From: Pseudorhizobium tarimense
GTDB lineage: Bacteria; Pseudomonadota; Alphaproteobacteria; Rhizobiales; Rhizobiaceae
NCBI RefSeq assembly: GCF_022968135.1
Contig: NZ_JALJRA010000005.1
Coordinates: 124,001-188,000 of the forward strand
Direction: 5' to 3'
Length of the DNA stretch: 64,000 nt
The notes under the pieces are model-generated. The model was given only the letters and a program-made list of their open reading frames with translations. It had not been told where the DNA came from and made no database searches. This document shows positions 29,748-38,840 of the stretch, piece after piece. The position numbers and the translations under genes are program-made. Positions within the stretch are counted from its first letter, which is position 1; every line of letters begins with the position of its first letter.

Positions 29748-30569
29748 ATGCAGTTTGTACGCATTGATGGCGTCACGATTGCCTATCAGGTGACGGCGAC
29801 CGCGCCGGACAGTCCGGTGCTCGTGCTGATCAATTCGCTCGGGACAGACAGCCGGATTTGGCATCTGGTGGTGCCGAAGCTGGCCGAAGATTTCACCGTG
29901 GTGACCTACGACAAGCGGGGTCATGGGCTTTCCGACCTTGCCAGTCCGCCCTACGGCATCGGAGATCATGTTGCCGACCTCGTCGGGCTGCTCGACCATC
30001 TGGAGTTTTCCGACGCTGTACTGTGTGGCCTTTCGGTCGGCGGCCTGGTTGCGCAAGGTCTATATGCGCAGCGCCCGGACCTGGTGAAGGCGATGGTGCT
30101 TGCCGATACGGCCCACAAGATTGGCACACCAGAGATGTGGAGCAGGCGGATCGCCGCGATCGAAGAGGGCGGTGTCGCTGCGATTCTCGACGACATCATG
30201 GGCCGATGGTTCACGGAACCCTTCCGCCGGCCGGACAATGCTGCCTACAGCGCCTACTGCAACATGCTGCTTCGCCAACCGGTCAAGGGTTACACCGGCA
30301 CTTGCGCAGCCATCCGGGATGCAGATTTCACCGAGGAGGCTCGGACGATCCGGGTGCCGGTTCTTTGTGTCGTCGGTGATCAAGACGGCTCGACGCCGCC
30401 GGACCTCGTTCGATCTCTGGCCAACCTCATCCCCGGCGCGCAATACGAAGTGATCGAGGGCGCGGCGCACATTCCTTGCGCGGAAACGCCGGCGGCGTTC
30501 GCTGCCGCGGTGAGAAGTTTCATAATCAACGACGTCAAGGACCGAGATCATGACGGACAAGCCAGTTGA
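29748..30569 (+). CDS. pcaD: 3-oxoadipate enol-lactonase
   Basis: A 273-residue alpha/beta hydrolase opening 3-oxoadipate enol-lactone to 3-oxoadipate. The nucleophile elbow is GLSVGG (Ser), the acid is in VVGDQDGSTPP, and the His is in IEGAAHIPCAE. ATG 29748 has GGGAGGA upstream and is the natural N-terminus MQFVRIDG. It is the first gene of pcaDCHGB; its end overlaps pcaC by 20 bases. Confidence 0.95.
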   Translation: MQFVRIDGVTIAYQVTATAPDSPVLVLINSLGTDSRIWHLVVPKLAEDFTVVTYDKRGHGLSDLASPPYGIGDHVADLVGLLDHLEFSDAVLCGLSVGGLVAQGLYAQRPDLVKAMVLADTAHKIGTPEMWSRRIAAIEEGGVAAILDDIMGRWFTEPFRRPDNAAYSAYCNMLLRQPVKGYTGTCAAIRDADFTEEARTIRVPVLCVVGDQDGSTPPDLVRSLANLIPGAQYEVIEGAAHIPCAETPAAFAAAVRSFIINDVKDRDHDGQAS

Positions 30570-30984
30570 AACCGACCGTTATCGTCAGGGCCTGACAACG
30601 CGACGTGAGGTCCTTGGCGAGGCGCACGTGGATCGCGCTCTGGCAAACGAGACGGAGTTCGACAAGCCGTTCCAGACGTTCATCACCGAAGGCGCCTGGG
30701 GCTCGCTGTGGTCGCGCCCGGGTCTTTCGAAGCGGGAGCGATCAATCGTAACGATCGCATTGCTGGCAGCTGGAGGGCACTATGACGAGGTCGCAATGCA
30801 TGTTCGCGCAACGGCCCGGACCGGCGCGACAAAGAACGATATCTGTGAGGCGCTGATGCATGTGGCGGTCTATGCCGGCGTGCCGGCCGCCAATCATGCC
30901 TTCAAGATCGCCAAGTCGATCTATTCGGAAATGGAGGCCGGGACAGACACCGGGGGAGACGCTGATGAGAAACGCACCGCCTGA
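30550..30984 (+). CDS. pcaC: 4-carboxymuconolactone decarboxylase
   Basis: A 144-residue all-helical CMD-fold enzyme that decarboxylates 4-carboxymuconolactone to the enol-lactone used by PcaD. The conserved block runs from [13 protein letters not shown] through [20 protein letters not shown] to [17 protein letters not shown]. It is a separate protein, not fused to PcaD as in some bacteria. It overlaps pcaD and pcaH by 20 bases each. Confidence 0.95.
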   Translation: MTDKPVETDRYRQGLTTRREVLGEAHVDRALANETEFDKPFQTFITEGAWGSLWSRPGLSKRERSIVTIALLAAGGHYDEVAMHVRATARTGATKNDICEALMHVAVYAGVPAANHAFKIAKSIYSEMEAGTDTGGDADEKRTA

Positions 30985-31705
30985 GACCACACCCTTTTTC
31001 GCACGCGACCGGGACATGCACCCGCCCGCCTATACGCCCTGGTACAAGACGACGGTCCTGCGCTCGCCGCAGCGCGCCCTGATTTCGCTCGAAGGGACGA
31101 AGAGCGAAACCACGGGTCCTGTCTTCGGCCACAGCATTCTCAACGAGTTCGACAACGATCTGATCGTCAACTATGCGAAGCCGGGCGAGGGGCCGATCGG
31201 CCAGCGCATTCTCGTCCATGGCCGCGTCCTCGACGAGCGCGGTATCGGCGTCGCCGGTGCCTTGGTGGAGTTCTGGCAGGCGAATGCCGGCGGGCGCTAT
31301 CGCCACAAGAAGGAAACGTATCTTGCGCCGCTCGATCCGAACTTCGGCGGGTTCGGCCGGACGATCACCGACGAGAACGGCTCCTACTGGTTCAAGACGA
31401 TCAAGCCCGGCCCCTATCCGTGGCCCAATGGCGTCAACGACTGGCGGCCGGCGCATATTCACTTCTCCGTCTTCGGTCACGGCTTTGCTCAACGTCTCGT
31501 CACGCAGATGTACTTCGAAGGCGATCCGCTGATCTGGATCTGCCCGATCGTGAAGACCATTCCAGACGAGGAGGCGATCAAGCGCCTCATCGCGCCGCTC
31601 GACATGAACAACACCATCCCGCACGATATGCGGGCCTACAAGTTCGACATCGTGCTGCGCGGGCGTCGCTCGACCCTGTTTGAGAACCGCAAGGAGGGGA
31701 ACTGA
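30965..31705 (+). CDS. pcaH: Protocatechuate 3,4-dioxygenase, beta subunit
   Basis: A 246-residue subunit holding the non-heme Fe(III). The expected ligands are visible: the Tyr in GPYPWPNG, and the His pair in [11 protein letters not shown]; another Tyr precedes in the [11 protein letters not shown] region. It performs intradiol cleavage of protocatechuate to 3-carboxy-cis,cis-muconate with PcaG. Start ATG 30965 follows GGGGGAG and overlaps the pcaC end. Confidence 0.96.
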   Translation: MRNAPPETTPFFARDRDMHPPAYTPWYKTTVLRSPQRALISLEGTKSETTGPVFGHSILNEFDNDLIVNYAKPGEGPIGQRILVHGRVLDERGIGVAGALVEFWQANAGGRYRHKKETYLAPLDPNFGGFGRTITDENGSYWFKTIKPGPYPWPNGVNDWRPAHIHFSVFGHGFAQRLVTQMYFEGDPLIWICPIVKTIPDEEAIKRLIAPLDMNNTIPHDMRAYKFDIVLRGRRSTLFENRKEGN

Positions 31706-31706
31706 C

Positions 31707-32324
31707 ATGGCTCAGGCACTTGGTTATCTGAAGGAAACCGCCTCCCAGACCGCGGGTCCCTATGTGCACATCGGCTGTACACCGAACTTCACCGGCATCC
31801 ACGGCGTCTACGACAAGGATCTCGGCTCGGGTTCCTTGGTCAACGACCAGACGCGAGGCGAGCGGATCACCATCCGCGGTCAAGTGATCGATGGCGCCGG
31901 CACGCCGCTCAAAGATGCACTGGTGGAGATCTGGCAGGCGGATGCGGATGGACTCTACAACAGCCCCTCGGAGACGCGCGGCAAGGCGGACCCGAACTTC
32001 TTCGGCTGGGCTCGCTGCCCGGGAGATATGGAGACCGGCGAATTTGTCTTCGAGACCATCAAGCCTGGCAGGGTGCCGTTCCGTGACGGGCGGCTGATGG
32101 CGCCGCATGTCACGTTCTGGATTGTGGCGCGCGGCATCAACCTCGGGCTGAACACGCGCATGTACTTCTCCGACGAGGAGCAGGCGAATGCGGAGGATCC
32201 GATCCTGGCGCGCATCGAGCACCGGGTCCGGGTTCCGACGCTGATCGGCAAGCGCGAGGGGAACGAAGTTAGGTTCGAAATCCATCTGCAGGGTGATAAG
32301 GAAACGATCTTCTTCGACATCTGA
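31707..32324 (+). CDS. pcaG: Protocatechuate 3,4-dioxygenase, alpha subunit
   Basis: A 205-residue alpha subunit related to PcaH but lacking the iron ligands: the corresponding segment reads MAPHVTFWIVARGIN, with no HxH pair. The N-terminal SQTAGPYVHIG motif is typical. It begins one base after the pcaH stop with AAGGAGGGG upstream, so the two subunits are made together. Confidence 0.96.
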   Translation: MAQALGYLKETASQTAGPYVHIGCTPNFTGIHGVYDKDLGSGSLVNDQTRGERITIRGQVIDGAGTPLKDALVEIWQADADGLYNSPSETRGKADPNFFGWARCPGDMETGEFVFETIKPGRVPFRDGRLMAPHVTFWIVARGINLGLNTRMYFSDEEQANAEDPILARIEHRVRVPTLIGKREGNEVRFEIHLQGDKETIFFDI

Positions 32325-32334
32325 TCGGACCGTC

Positions 32335-33402
32335 ATGAGTTCTTCTGCCTTCACTCATCCGTTTCTTTCGGCGCTCCTGGGGGACGACGAGACGGCCGGC
32401 TTCTTCTCGGTGGAAGCGGACATTGCCGCCATGCTCGGCTTCGAACGAGCACTCGCCAATGCAGAGGCGGCCGCTGGTCTTGTTCCGGTCGCCGCCGCCG
32501 AGCGGATCGGGGAGGTGTGCACCACCTTCGTCCCGGACATGTCCGCACTGCGGGCAGGGACGGCCAAGGATGGCGTGGTCGTGCCGGAGTTCGTGAGGCA
32601 GCTGCGGTCGGCGGTCGGCAAGGAGCTCGAGAGCTATGTCCATTTCGGTGCCACCAGCCAGGATGTCATCGACACGGGCCTGATGCTGCGGCTGCAGCAG
32701 GTCTGTCGCATGTTTCTGGGACGCCTTTCGGGCCTCGACGAAGGCTTCGAGAGGCTTCAGGATCAAATCGGATCGCACCGGATGATGGGCCGCACGCGGA
32801 TGCAGGCTGCAATGCCGATCAGCGTCGAGGACCGGCTTCGCGCATGGCGGGAGCCGCTTCAGCGGCACCGCCAGCGACTGGAGCAATTTGCCGCCGAAGG
32901 TTTTCCGGTTCAGTTGGGCGGCGCTGTAGGGAACCTGGACAAGCTCCGTGACAAGGGGCCGGTCATTCGCCTTGCAGTAGCCAGCGAACTAGGCCTTGCG
33001 GACGAGCCGCAGTGGCAAAGCCAGCGGGATCGCGTTGCAGAGTTCGCGGGCCTGCTGTCGCTGATCACGGGGAGCCTGGGAAAACTCGGGCAGGACGTTG
33101 CCCTGCTGGCGCAGTCTGGCGGGGAAATTGAACTTTCCGGCGGAGGCGGATCGTCCGCGATGGCGCATAAGCAGAACCCGGTCGGGGCGGAGGTGCTGGT
33201 TTCGCTGGCCCGCTTTAATGCCACGCAAGTATCCGGTCTGCATCATTCGCTGGTTCACGAACAGGAGCGCTCCGGTGCCGCGTGGACGCTGGAGTGGCTC
33301 ATTCTGCCGCAGATGGTGATGGCAGCGGGCGCGGCGTTGCGGATCGCAACGGAGCTTCTGACAAATATCCGTTCGCTTGGCTCTCAAATTCATAACTCGT
33401 AG
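32335..33402 (+). CDS. pcaB: 3-carboxy-cis,cis-muconate cycloisomerase
   Basis: A 355-residue member of the fumarase/aspartase superfamily that lactonises 3-carboxymuconate. It shows the superfamily signature GGSSAMAHKQNPVGAEV near residues 275-291 and HFGATSQDVIDTG near 100-112. Shorter than some pseudomonad forms but complete. It is the last gene of pcaDCHGB. Its stop codon overlaps the candidate PcaQ site that precedes the importer genes. Confidence 0.95.
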   Translation: MSSSAFTHPFLSALLGDDETAGFFSVEADIAAMLGFERALANAEAAAGLVPVAAAERIGEVCTTFVPDMSALRAGTAKDGVVVPEFVRQLRSAVGKELESYVHFGATSQDVIDTGLMLRLQQVCRMFLGRLSGLDEGFERLQDQIGSHRMMGRTRMQAAMPISVEDRLRAWREPLQRHRQRLEQFAAEGFPVQLGGAVGNLDKLRDKGPVIRLAVASELGLADEPQWQSQRDRVAEFAGLLSLITGSLGKLGQDVALLAQSGGEIELSGGGGSSAMAHKQNPVGAEVLVSLARFNATQVSGLHHSLVHEQERSGAAWTLEWLILPQMVMAAGAALRIATELLTNIRSLGSQIHNS

Positions 33403-33407
33403 GATAT
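33392..33407. promoter_or_regulatory. Candidate second PcaQ site upstream of the importer
   Basis: ATAACT-CGTA-GGATAT matches ATAACC-N4-GGTTAA at 9 of 12 defined bases. It overlaps the pcaB stop and lies 112 bases before the importer binding-protein gene. In Sinorhizobium meliloti a PcaQ site controls a protocatechuate ABC importer, which supports the reading, but this copy is imperfect. Confidence 0.5.
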
Positions 33408-33518
33408 GAATGTTGGCCAGTATTTCATTTTACATTACCACTTCGTGTGGCAAGGTTGAAGCACCAGAAAGCTGATAAGAGGACGTCCAGACACGGACGG
33501 TCGGCACAGGGAGGAAAC

Positions 33519-34691
33519 ATGAAGAAGCTCATCACTACAACCATTGCGGCTTTCGTTTTGTCGAGCGCCGCTTATGCCGACACAATCAAGGTCGGCGTCA
33601 TCGGACCGTTTTCCGGGCCGTTCGCCCTGCAGGGCAAGAACTTCAAGGCGGGCATCGACGCCTATTTTGCGCTCCACGGCAACACCGCCGGCGACGATAC
33701 TATCGAGGTCATCTACCGCGACGTACCGCAGCCGGATCCGGCGCAGTCGAAGGCGCTCGCGCAAGAACTGGTCGTCAAGGAAGGGGTCCAGTATCTTGCC
33801 GGCTTCTACTTCACACCAGACGCCACGGCAGCGACCCCCATTCTCGAGCAGGGCAATGTGCCGATGGTGGTGATGAATGCCGCGACCTCGGCCATCGTCA
33901 CGAAGAGCCCTTATGTGGTGCGCACCTCGTTCACGACCTGGCAGACGTCGACGCCGATCGCCAAGGTTGCCAAGGATGCAGGCGTCAACAAGGTCATCTC
34001 CATCGTCAGCGACTATGGTCCGGGCGTTGACGCCGAAAACGCCTTCAAGGCGGCCTTCGAGAAAGAAGGCGGTGAGGTCGTTGAGGCGATTCGCATGCCG
34101 CTGTCGACCAACGACTTCTCGCCGATCATGCAGCGCGTGAAAGATTCCGGTGCGGAAGCCGTTTTTGCATTCTTGCCGTCGGGTCCGACCACGCTCGGCT
34201 TCGTCAAGGCGTTCAACCAGAACGGCCTCAAGGATGCGGGCATCAAGCTGTTCGCTCCCGGTGACCTTACGCAGGAATCCGATCTGCCGGCTCTTGGTGA
34301 TCAGGCGCTCGGCATGCAGACGACCTTCCACTACGCCGTCTCGCACGACTCTCCGGAGAACAAGGAGTTCGTGGCTGCGGCACAGAAGGCCATTGGCAAT
34401 CCGGCGGAACTCTCGTTCCCGGCCGTCGGCGCATTCGATGGCATGCATGTGATCGCAAAGATGATCGAAGCCACGGGTGGCGAACAGGATGCTCAAAAGG
34501 CGGTGGAGGCCGTAAAGGGCTTGTCCTGGACGAGCCCGCGCGGGCCGGTCACTGTCGATCCGGAAAGCCGTCACATCATGCAGAACATCTATCTGCGCGA
34601 AGTGACAAAGGCTGATGACGGCTCCTATTTCAACAAGGAGATCCAGACCTTCGAGAAGCAGGGCGATCCGGGTCTCGAAGCTGCGAAGTAA
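33519..34691 (+). CDS. ABC importer substrate-binding protein, probable protocatechuate uptake
   Basis: A 390-residue periplasmic binding protein: signal peptide residues 1-20 (ending YADT), then a Peripla_BP_6 receptor domain starting IKVGVIGPFSGPFALQGK. ATG 33519 has GGGAGGAAAC upstream. It lies between pcaB and pcaIJF and has a PcaQ-like site upstream. By position it corresponds to the PcaQ-regulated protocatechuate importer (pcaMNVWX) of S. meliloti. It is a paralog of the protein at 628. Ligand assignment is by context. Confidence 0.9.
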   Translation: MKKLITTTIAAFVLSSAAYADTIKVGVIGPFSGPFALQGKNFKAGIDAYFALHGNTAGDDTIEVIYRDVPQPDPAQSKALAQELVVKEGVQYLAGFYFTPDATAATPILEQGNVPMVVMNAATSAIVTKSPYVVRTSFTTWQTSTPIAKVAKDAGVNKVISIVSDYGPGVDAENAFKAAFEKEGGEVVEAIRMPLSTNDFSPIMQRVKDSGAEAVFAFLPSGPTTLGFVKAFNQNGLKDAGIKLFAPGDLTQESDLPALGDQALGMQTTFHYAVSHDSPENKEFVAAAQKAIGNPAELSFPAVGAFDGMHVIAKMIEATGGEQDAQKAVEAVKGLSWTSPRGPVTVDPESRHIMQNIYLREVTKADDGSYFNKEIQTFEKQGDPGLEAAK

Positions 34692-34707
34692 CATTAGCTA
34701 GACAGTG

Positions 34708-34745
34708 GATCAGGCGCGGAACCTTGAGCGGTTGCGCGCCTGATC
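34708..34745 (+). terminator. Intercistronic stem-loop between binding protein and permease
   Basis: A perfect 11-bp inverted repeat (GATCAGGCGCG / CGCGCCTGATC) with a 16-base loop lies in the 79-base gap after the binding-protein stop. It has no T-run. It likely protects or attenuates the transcript so that binding protein exceeds permease, as in the paralogous operon at 1811-1833. Confidence 0.6.
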
Positions 34746-34770
34746 GCAAGAATGGGAGAGAGTGGCGCCG

Positions 34771-35634
34771 ATGCAGACCGTGTTCAGCATAGCCGTCGAC
34801 GCGCTGGCTTACGGAATGGTGCTGTTCGTGATTTCGATCGGCCTTTCCGTCACGATGGGATTGATGCGCGTCGTCAACCTGGCTCATGGCGCATTTGCCA
34901 TGATCGGCGGCTATGTCGCCTCCTATGCCGCGCGCGACCTTGGTCTCGGATATGCGGCTGCGGTGTTGCTTGCGGTGGCCGGCACGGTGCTGATTGCGAT
35001 CCCAATAGAGCGGCTGCTTTACAGGCGTGTATACGGTGCGCCAGAGCTCACGCAGGTGTTGATGACGATCGGCATCACCTTCTGCATCATCGGCATCGCC
35101 AACTTCGTCTTCGGGCCGACGCTGAAGACGATCCCGCTGCCGGACACTCTGCGCGGGTCGGTGGATCTCGGCTTCCGGTCGATTGCGACACATCGGATCT
35201 TTGCCATCATCTGCGGCCTAGTGGTTGCGGCGGCATTGTGGTTCCTGATTGAGAAGACGGCTTTCGGGATCAAGCTACGCGCCGCAGTGGACAATGCGGC
35301 CATGGCCGCAGCACTCGGCGTTAGGACGGAGATCGTCTACGCCGTCAGCTTTGCCGTCGCGATTGGCCTTGCCGCACTCGGCGGCGTTGTCGGGGCCGAG
35401 CTTCTTCCGGTCGAGCCCTATTACGCCCTTCGCTACATGGTCACCTTCCTCGTCGTCGTTTCCGTGGGTGGCGCGGGCTCAATTCCGGGTGCGCTGCTGG
35501 CCTGTCTTCTGCTCGGCGCAATCGACACGACCGGCCGTTACCTCGCTCCTGAGTATGGTGAGTTCTTCTTCTACCTTGCGGTGATCGTCATCGTCATCCT
35601 CTTCCCGCGCGGCCTTGCAGGGCGGTTTAAATAA
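34771..35634 (+). CDS. ABC transporter permease, LivH-type (probable protocatechuate importer)
   Basis: A 287-residue inner-membrane permease. The family motif GLMRVVNLAHGAFAMIGGYVA is near residues 29-49, and the C-terminal FLVVVSVGGAGSIPGALLA is typical. It is the intact paralog of the amber-interrupted gene at 1851. ATG 34771 is preferred; a GTG at 34762 sits too close to the GGGAGAG. The stop overlaps the next start by one base. Confidence 0.92.
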   Translation: MQTVFSIAVDALAYGMVLFVISIGLSVTMGLMRVVNLAHGAFAMIGGYVASYAARDLGLGYAAAVLLAVAGTVLIAIPIERLLYRRVYGAPELTQVLMTIGITFCIIGIANFVFGPTLKTIPLPDTLRGSVDLGFRSIATHRIFAIICGLVVAAALWFLIEKTAFGIKLRAAVDNAAMAAALGVRTEIVYAVSFAVAIGLAALGGVVGAELLPVEPYYALRYMVTFLVVVSVGGAGSIPGALLACLLLGAIDTTGRYLAPEYGEFFFYLAVIVIVILFPRGLAGRFK

Positions 35635-36638
35635 TGGCGGCCAGCACGACTCAAACACTTGCGGCCGGTGCACCGGCGCGCCGAAACATCACCGGCAGCC
35701 TGATCGGCATCGCCGCCATCATCGTGATCGGGATCATCGGCTACTACCTGTTCCCGAACAACCTGGCGCTCCTGACGCGCATCATCGCTACTGCCCTGCT
35801 GGTGCTGTCGATCGACCTCGTGACGGGCTATTGCGGCGTCGCCACGCTCGGTCATGCAGCCTTGTTCGGCGCCGGCGCCTATGCGGCGGGGATTGCTTCG
35901 GCACATTACGGAATCTCCGACCCGCTGCTGATGACTCTCGTTGGCGCATTGGCGGGCGCAGTCGCCGGATTGGTCTCGGGCCTGATCATCCTGCGTGCGC
36001 ATGGCCTGCCGCAACTGGTGCTTTCTATCGCGGTGATCCACCTCTTCCACGAAGCCGCCAACAAGGCATCCTCCTGGACCGGCGGCAGCGATGGCCTCTC
36101 CGGTATCGCGCCGACGGCCTTGCTCGGCTTGTTCGAGTTCGACCTCTGGGGGCGCACGGCCTATATTTACGGGCTGGCTCTCCTGCTGATCGTCTTCGTT
36201 CTCCTGCAGCTCCTCGTGCGCTCGCCCTTCGGCATGCTGGCCCGTGGCGTGCGGGAGGATCCGCTGCGCATTTCGGCCATGGGTGCTTCGGTTCAATCGG
36301 TGCTGCTGCGGATGTATGTGATCTCCGGCGTCGTGGCGGGGATTGGCGGTGCGCTCAGCGCCATGTCAACTCAGGTGGTCGGGCTCGACAGCCTGTCGTT
36401 CACGCTTTCCGCGGAGTCGCTCGTGATGCTGGTGCTCGGCGGAACGGGCAGCCTTTACGGCGCGCTGGTCGGGACCGTTTCCTTCATGTGGTTCGAAGAT
36501 GTCGTGTCCGCAGCCAATCCCTTCCACTGGCTCACCATGGTGGGCGCTCTGCTGATTGCGGTCGTGCTCTTTGCGCCGAGAGGTCTCTATGGGACGGCCG
36601 CCGCCCTGGTCCAAAGATTGAAGGGAGGGCGCGCATGA
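35634..36638 (+). CDS. ABC transporter permease, LivM-type (probable protocatechuate importer)
   Basis: A 334-residue permease with about ten hydrophobic segments. Family motifs are GYCGVATLGHAALFGAGAYA near residues 63-82 and WTGGSDGLSGI near 146-156. The C-terminal GGTGSLYGALVGTVSF is also typical. It is coupled to both neighbours (one-base and four-base overlaps). Confidence 0.92.
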   Translation: MAASTTQTLAAGAPARRNITGSLIGIAAIIVIGIIGYYLFPNNLALLTRIIATALLVLSIDLVTGYCGVATLGHAALFGAGAYAAGIASAHYGISDPLLMTLVGALAGAVAGLVSGLIILRAHGLPQLVLSIAVIHLFHEAANKASSWTGGSDGLSGIAPTALLGLFEFDLWGRTAYIYGLALLLIVFVLLQLLVRSPFGMLARGVREDPLRISAMGASVQSVLLRMYVISGVVAGIGGALSAMSTQVVGLDSLSFTLSAESLVMLVLGGTGSLYGALVGTVSFMWFEDVVSAANPFHWLTMVGALLIAVVLFAPRGLYGTAAALVQRLKGGRA

Positions 36639-37399
36639 TTCCCCTGTTTGGAGTCCAAAACCTCAACAAGAGCTTCGGAGGCCTCGCAGTCACCAACAAC
36701 GTTTCGCTCTCTCTTGCGGCGGGGGACCGCCTAGCGCTCATTGGCCCGAACGGCGCCGGGAAAACGACTTTCGTCAATCTCGTTACGGGGAACCTTCTTC
36801 CCAATTCCGGAACCGTGCGCCTGGCAGGCCAGGATGTGACGCGGCGCAACGCCATGGAGCGTGTGCGCCTCGGGTTGGTTCGTTCGTTCCAGGTGACGCG
36901 CCTGTTCTACGGAATGACGCCGGAGGAGCATCTGGCGCTCGCGGTCCTTCAGCGGGAAGGCAAATCCGGGCGGATGGTCGGGCGCTACCAGGCCATGCCG
37001 GAGGTGATGGACGAGGTGCGCGATATCCTCGACCTGCTCGGTCTGCTCGAGCTGTCGCATCTGAAGGTGCGCGAGATCGCCTACGGGCAACAGCGCCTGC
37101 TGGAAATTGCGCTCGCGCTGGCGTTGCGGCCAAAGGTGCTGCTGCTCGACGAGCCAGCTGCCGGCGTGCCGCAAAGCGAAACGGCACGTATTGAACAGGC
37201 GCTAGATAAGCTGCCGCCGGACTTGGCGGTTCTGATGATCGAGCACGACATGGACCTGGTGTTTCGCTTTGCCAAGCGCGTCATCGTGCTGGCAGCCGGA
37301 ACCGTGATCTTCGACGGATCGCCTCAGGACGTCACAAAAGATGCCCGCGTGCGGGAAGCTTATCTCGGGAGCTATGCGAATGTCGGCAGCGCCGCTTGA
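36635..37399 (+). CDS. ABC transporter ATP-binding protein, LivG-type (probable protocatechuate importer)
   Basis: A 254-residue ATPase. Walker A GPNGAGKTT, signature IAYGQQRLLEIALAL, Walker B VLLLDEPAAGVPQ and H-loop IEHDMDLVF mark LivG. Start ATG 36635 overlaps the previous stop by four bases with AAGGGAGGG upstream. The next gene starts inside its last 20 bases. Confidence 0.92.
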   Translation: MIPLFGVQNLNKSFGGLAVTNNVSLSLAAGDRLALIGPNGAGKTTFVNLVTGNLLPNSGTVRLAGQDVTRRNAMERVRLGLVRSFQVTRLFYGMTPEEHLALAVLQREGKSGRMVGRYQAMPEVMDEVRDILDLLGLLELSHLKVREIAYGQQRLLEIALALALRPKVLLLDEPAAGVPQSETARIEQALDKLPPDLAVLMIEHDMDLVFRFAKRVIVLAAGTVIFDGSPQDVTKDARVREAYLGSYANVGSAA

Positions 37400-38096
37400 T
37401 ATCGAAGACCTGTCGGCCGGCTATGGCCCGACGCGCGTCGTAGAAGGCGTCTCCTTCTCCGTTGCTGCCGGGTCGCGTCTTGCAGTTCTTGGCCGCAACG
37501 GCATGGGCAAGACAAGCCTTTTTGCAACGCTCGCGGGACAGACCAAACGCTATGGCGGCGCGATCCGGCTTGGCGGACGCGACATTGCGCGTGAGCCGAG
37601 TGCGGCACGCGCTCGCCTCGGCCTCGGCTATGTTCCGCAGACCCGGGACGTGTTTCCGACGCTGACGGTGGAGGAAAATCTCTTCGTCGGATTGAAGGGT
37701 CGGCCGAAGACTGATGTCGAAGAAGCCTATGAAATGTTTCCGCGGCTGAAGGAGCGTCGCCGCAACCTCGGCAGCCAACTGTCGGGTGGCGAGCAGCAGA
37801 TGCTTTCGACCGCACGCAGCATTCTGGGGCAGCCGAGCGTGCTTCTTCTCGACGAACCGCTGGAGGGGCTGGCGCCGGTTATCTGCGAGGAACTGATGGC
37901 CGCTTTCGCGCGGCTCGCACAATCCGGCAACATGACGATCCTGCTCGTAGAACAACGGATCCAGAGCGCGCTCGACTTTGCCGACCACGTGATCGTCATG
38001 GAGCGGGGCAGGATCGCCTGGTCGGGTACCCCAACGGCATTGGCCAGGGATCACGATACCGTCGATAGGCTGCTTGGCGTCGGCGGTCTCCACTAG
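37380..38096 (+). CDS. ABC transporter ATP-binding protein, LivF-type (probable protocatechuate importer)
   Basis: A 238-residue ATPase. Walker A is GRNGMGKTS, signature LSGGEQQMLSTARSI, Walker B VLLLDEPLEGLAP, and H-loop region LLVEQRI. The start lies within the end of the LivG gene; ATG 37374 is an alternative two codons upstream. It closes the importer operon, 36 bases before pcaI. Confidence 0.92.
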   Translation: MSAAPLDIEDLSAGYGPTRVVEGVSFSVAAGSRLAVLGRNGMGKTSLFATLAGQTKRYGGAIRLGGRDIAREPSAARARLGLGYVPQTRDVFPTLTVEENLFVGLKGRPKTDVEEAYEMFPRLKERRRNLGSQLSGGEQQMLSTARSILGQPSVLLLDEPLEGLAPVICEELMAAFARLAQSGNMTILLVEQRIQSALDFADHVIVMERGRIAWSGTPTALARDHDTVDRLLGVGGLH

Positions 38097-38132
38097 GGTA
38101 CAGTCTCGGCAAAGCGCATTGGGAGAGTACAG

Positions 38133-38840
38133 ATGGACAAGACAGTGCGGAGCGCGGCAGAAGTCGTCTCCCAGATCACAGACGGAGCAACCGTCATGAT
38201 CGGCGGCTTCGGCGGCTCCGGCGCGCCGATCGAGCTCATCCACGCCATGATCGACCAGGGTCCAAAGAACCTGACGGTGATCAACAACAATGCGGGCAAT
38301 GGGCGGATCGGCATTGCAGCGATGATCGACGCTGGGATGGTCAGGAAGATGATCTGCTCCTTCCCGCGTTCTTCCGATCCGCGTGCCTTCACTGACAGAT
38401 ATCTGGCCGGAGAGATTGAGCTGGAACTTGTGCCGCAGGGCACGCTCGCAGAGCGAATCCGCGCCGGTGGCGCCGGCATTCCGGCCTTTTATACCCCGAC
38501 CGCTTATGGGACCGAATTGGCCGAAGGCAAGGTGATCGCGGAATTCGATGGCCGCCCCTATGTTCAGGAGCGATGGCTCAAGGCCGACTTCGCTATCGTC
38601 AAGGCGCAGCTGGGCGATACCTACGGCAACCTTACCTACAACAAGGCCGGTCGCAACTTTAATCCGCTGATGTGCATGGCTGCCGCCAAGACGATCGCTC
38701 AGGTTTCAAAAGTCGTCGCTGCCGGTGAGATCGATCCGGAGCATGTGGTGACGCCCGGGATCTTTGTGGATGCAGTCGTCGAGGTTGCCAACCCGCAACA
38801 GGAAGAAGAGCTCATCCGAGCCGGAGTGGCCTACGCATGA
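38133..38840 (+). CDS. pcaI: 3-oxoadipate CoA-transferase, subunit A
   Basis: A 235-residue alpha subunit of the succinyl-CoA:3-oxoadipate CoA-transferase. The glycine-rich CoA loop GGFGGSGAPIELI is near residues 27-39; GNLTYNKAGRNFNPLMCMAA is near 168-187. With PcaJ it activates 3-oxoadipate to its CoA ester. GGGAGAG precedes the ATG. Its stop overlaps pcaJ by four bases. Confidence 0.95.
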   Translation: MDKTVRSAAEVVSQITDGATVMIGGFGGSGAPIELIHAMIDQGPKNLTVINNNAGNGRIGIAAMIDAGMVRKMICSFPRSSDPRAFTDRYLAGEIELELVPQGTLAERIRAGGAGIPAFYTPTAYGTELAEGKVIAEFDGRPYVQERWLKADFAIVKAQLGDTYGNLTYNKAGRNFNPLMCMAAAKTIAQVSKVVAAGEIDPEHVVTPGIFVDAVVEVANPQQEEELIRAGVAYA

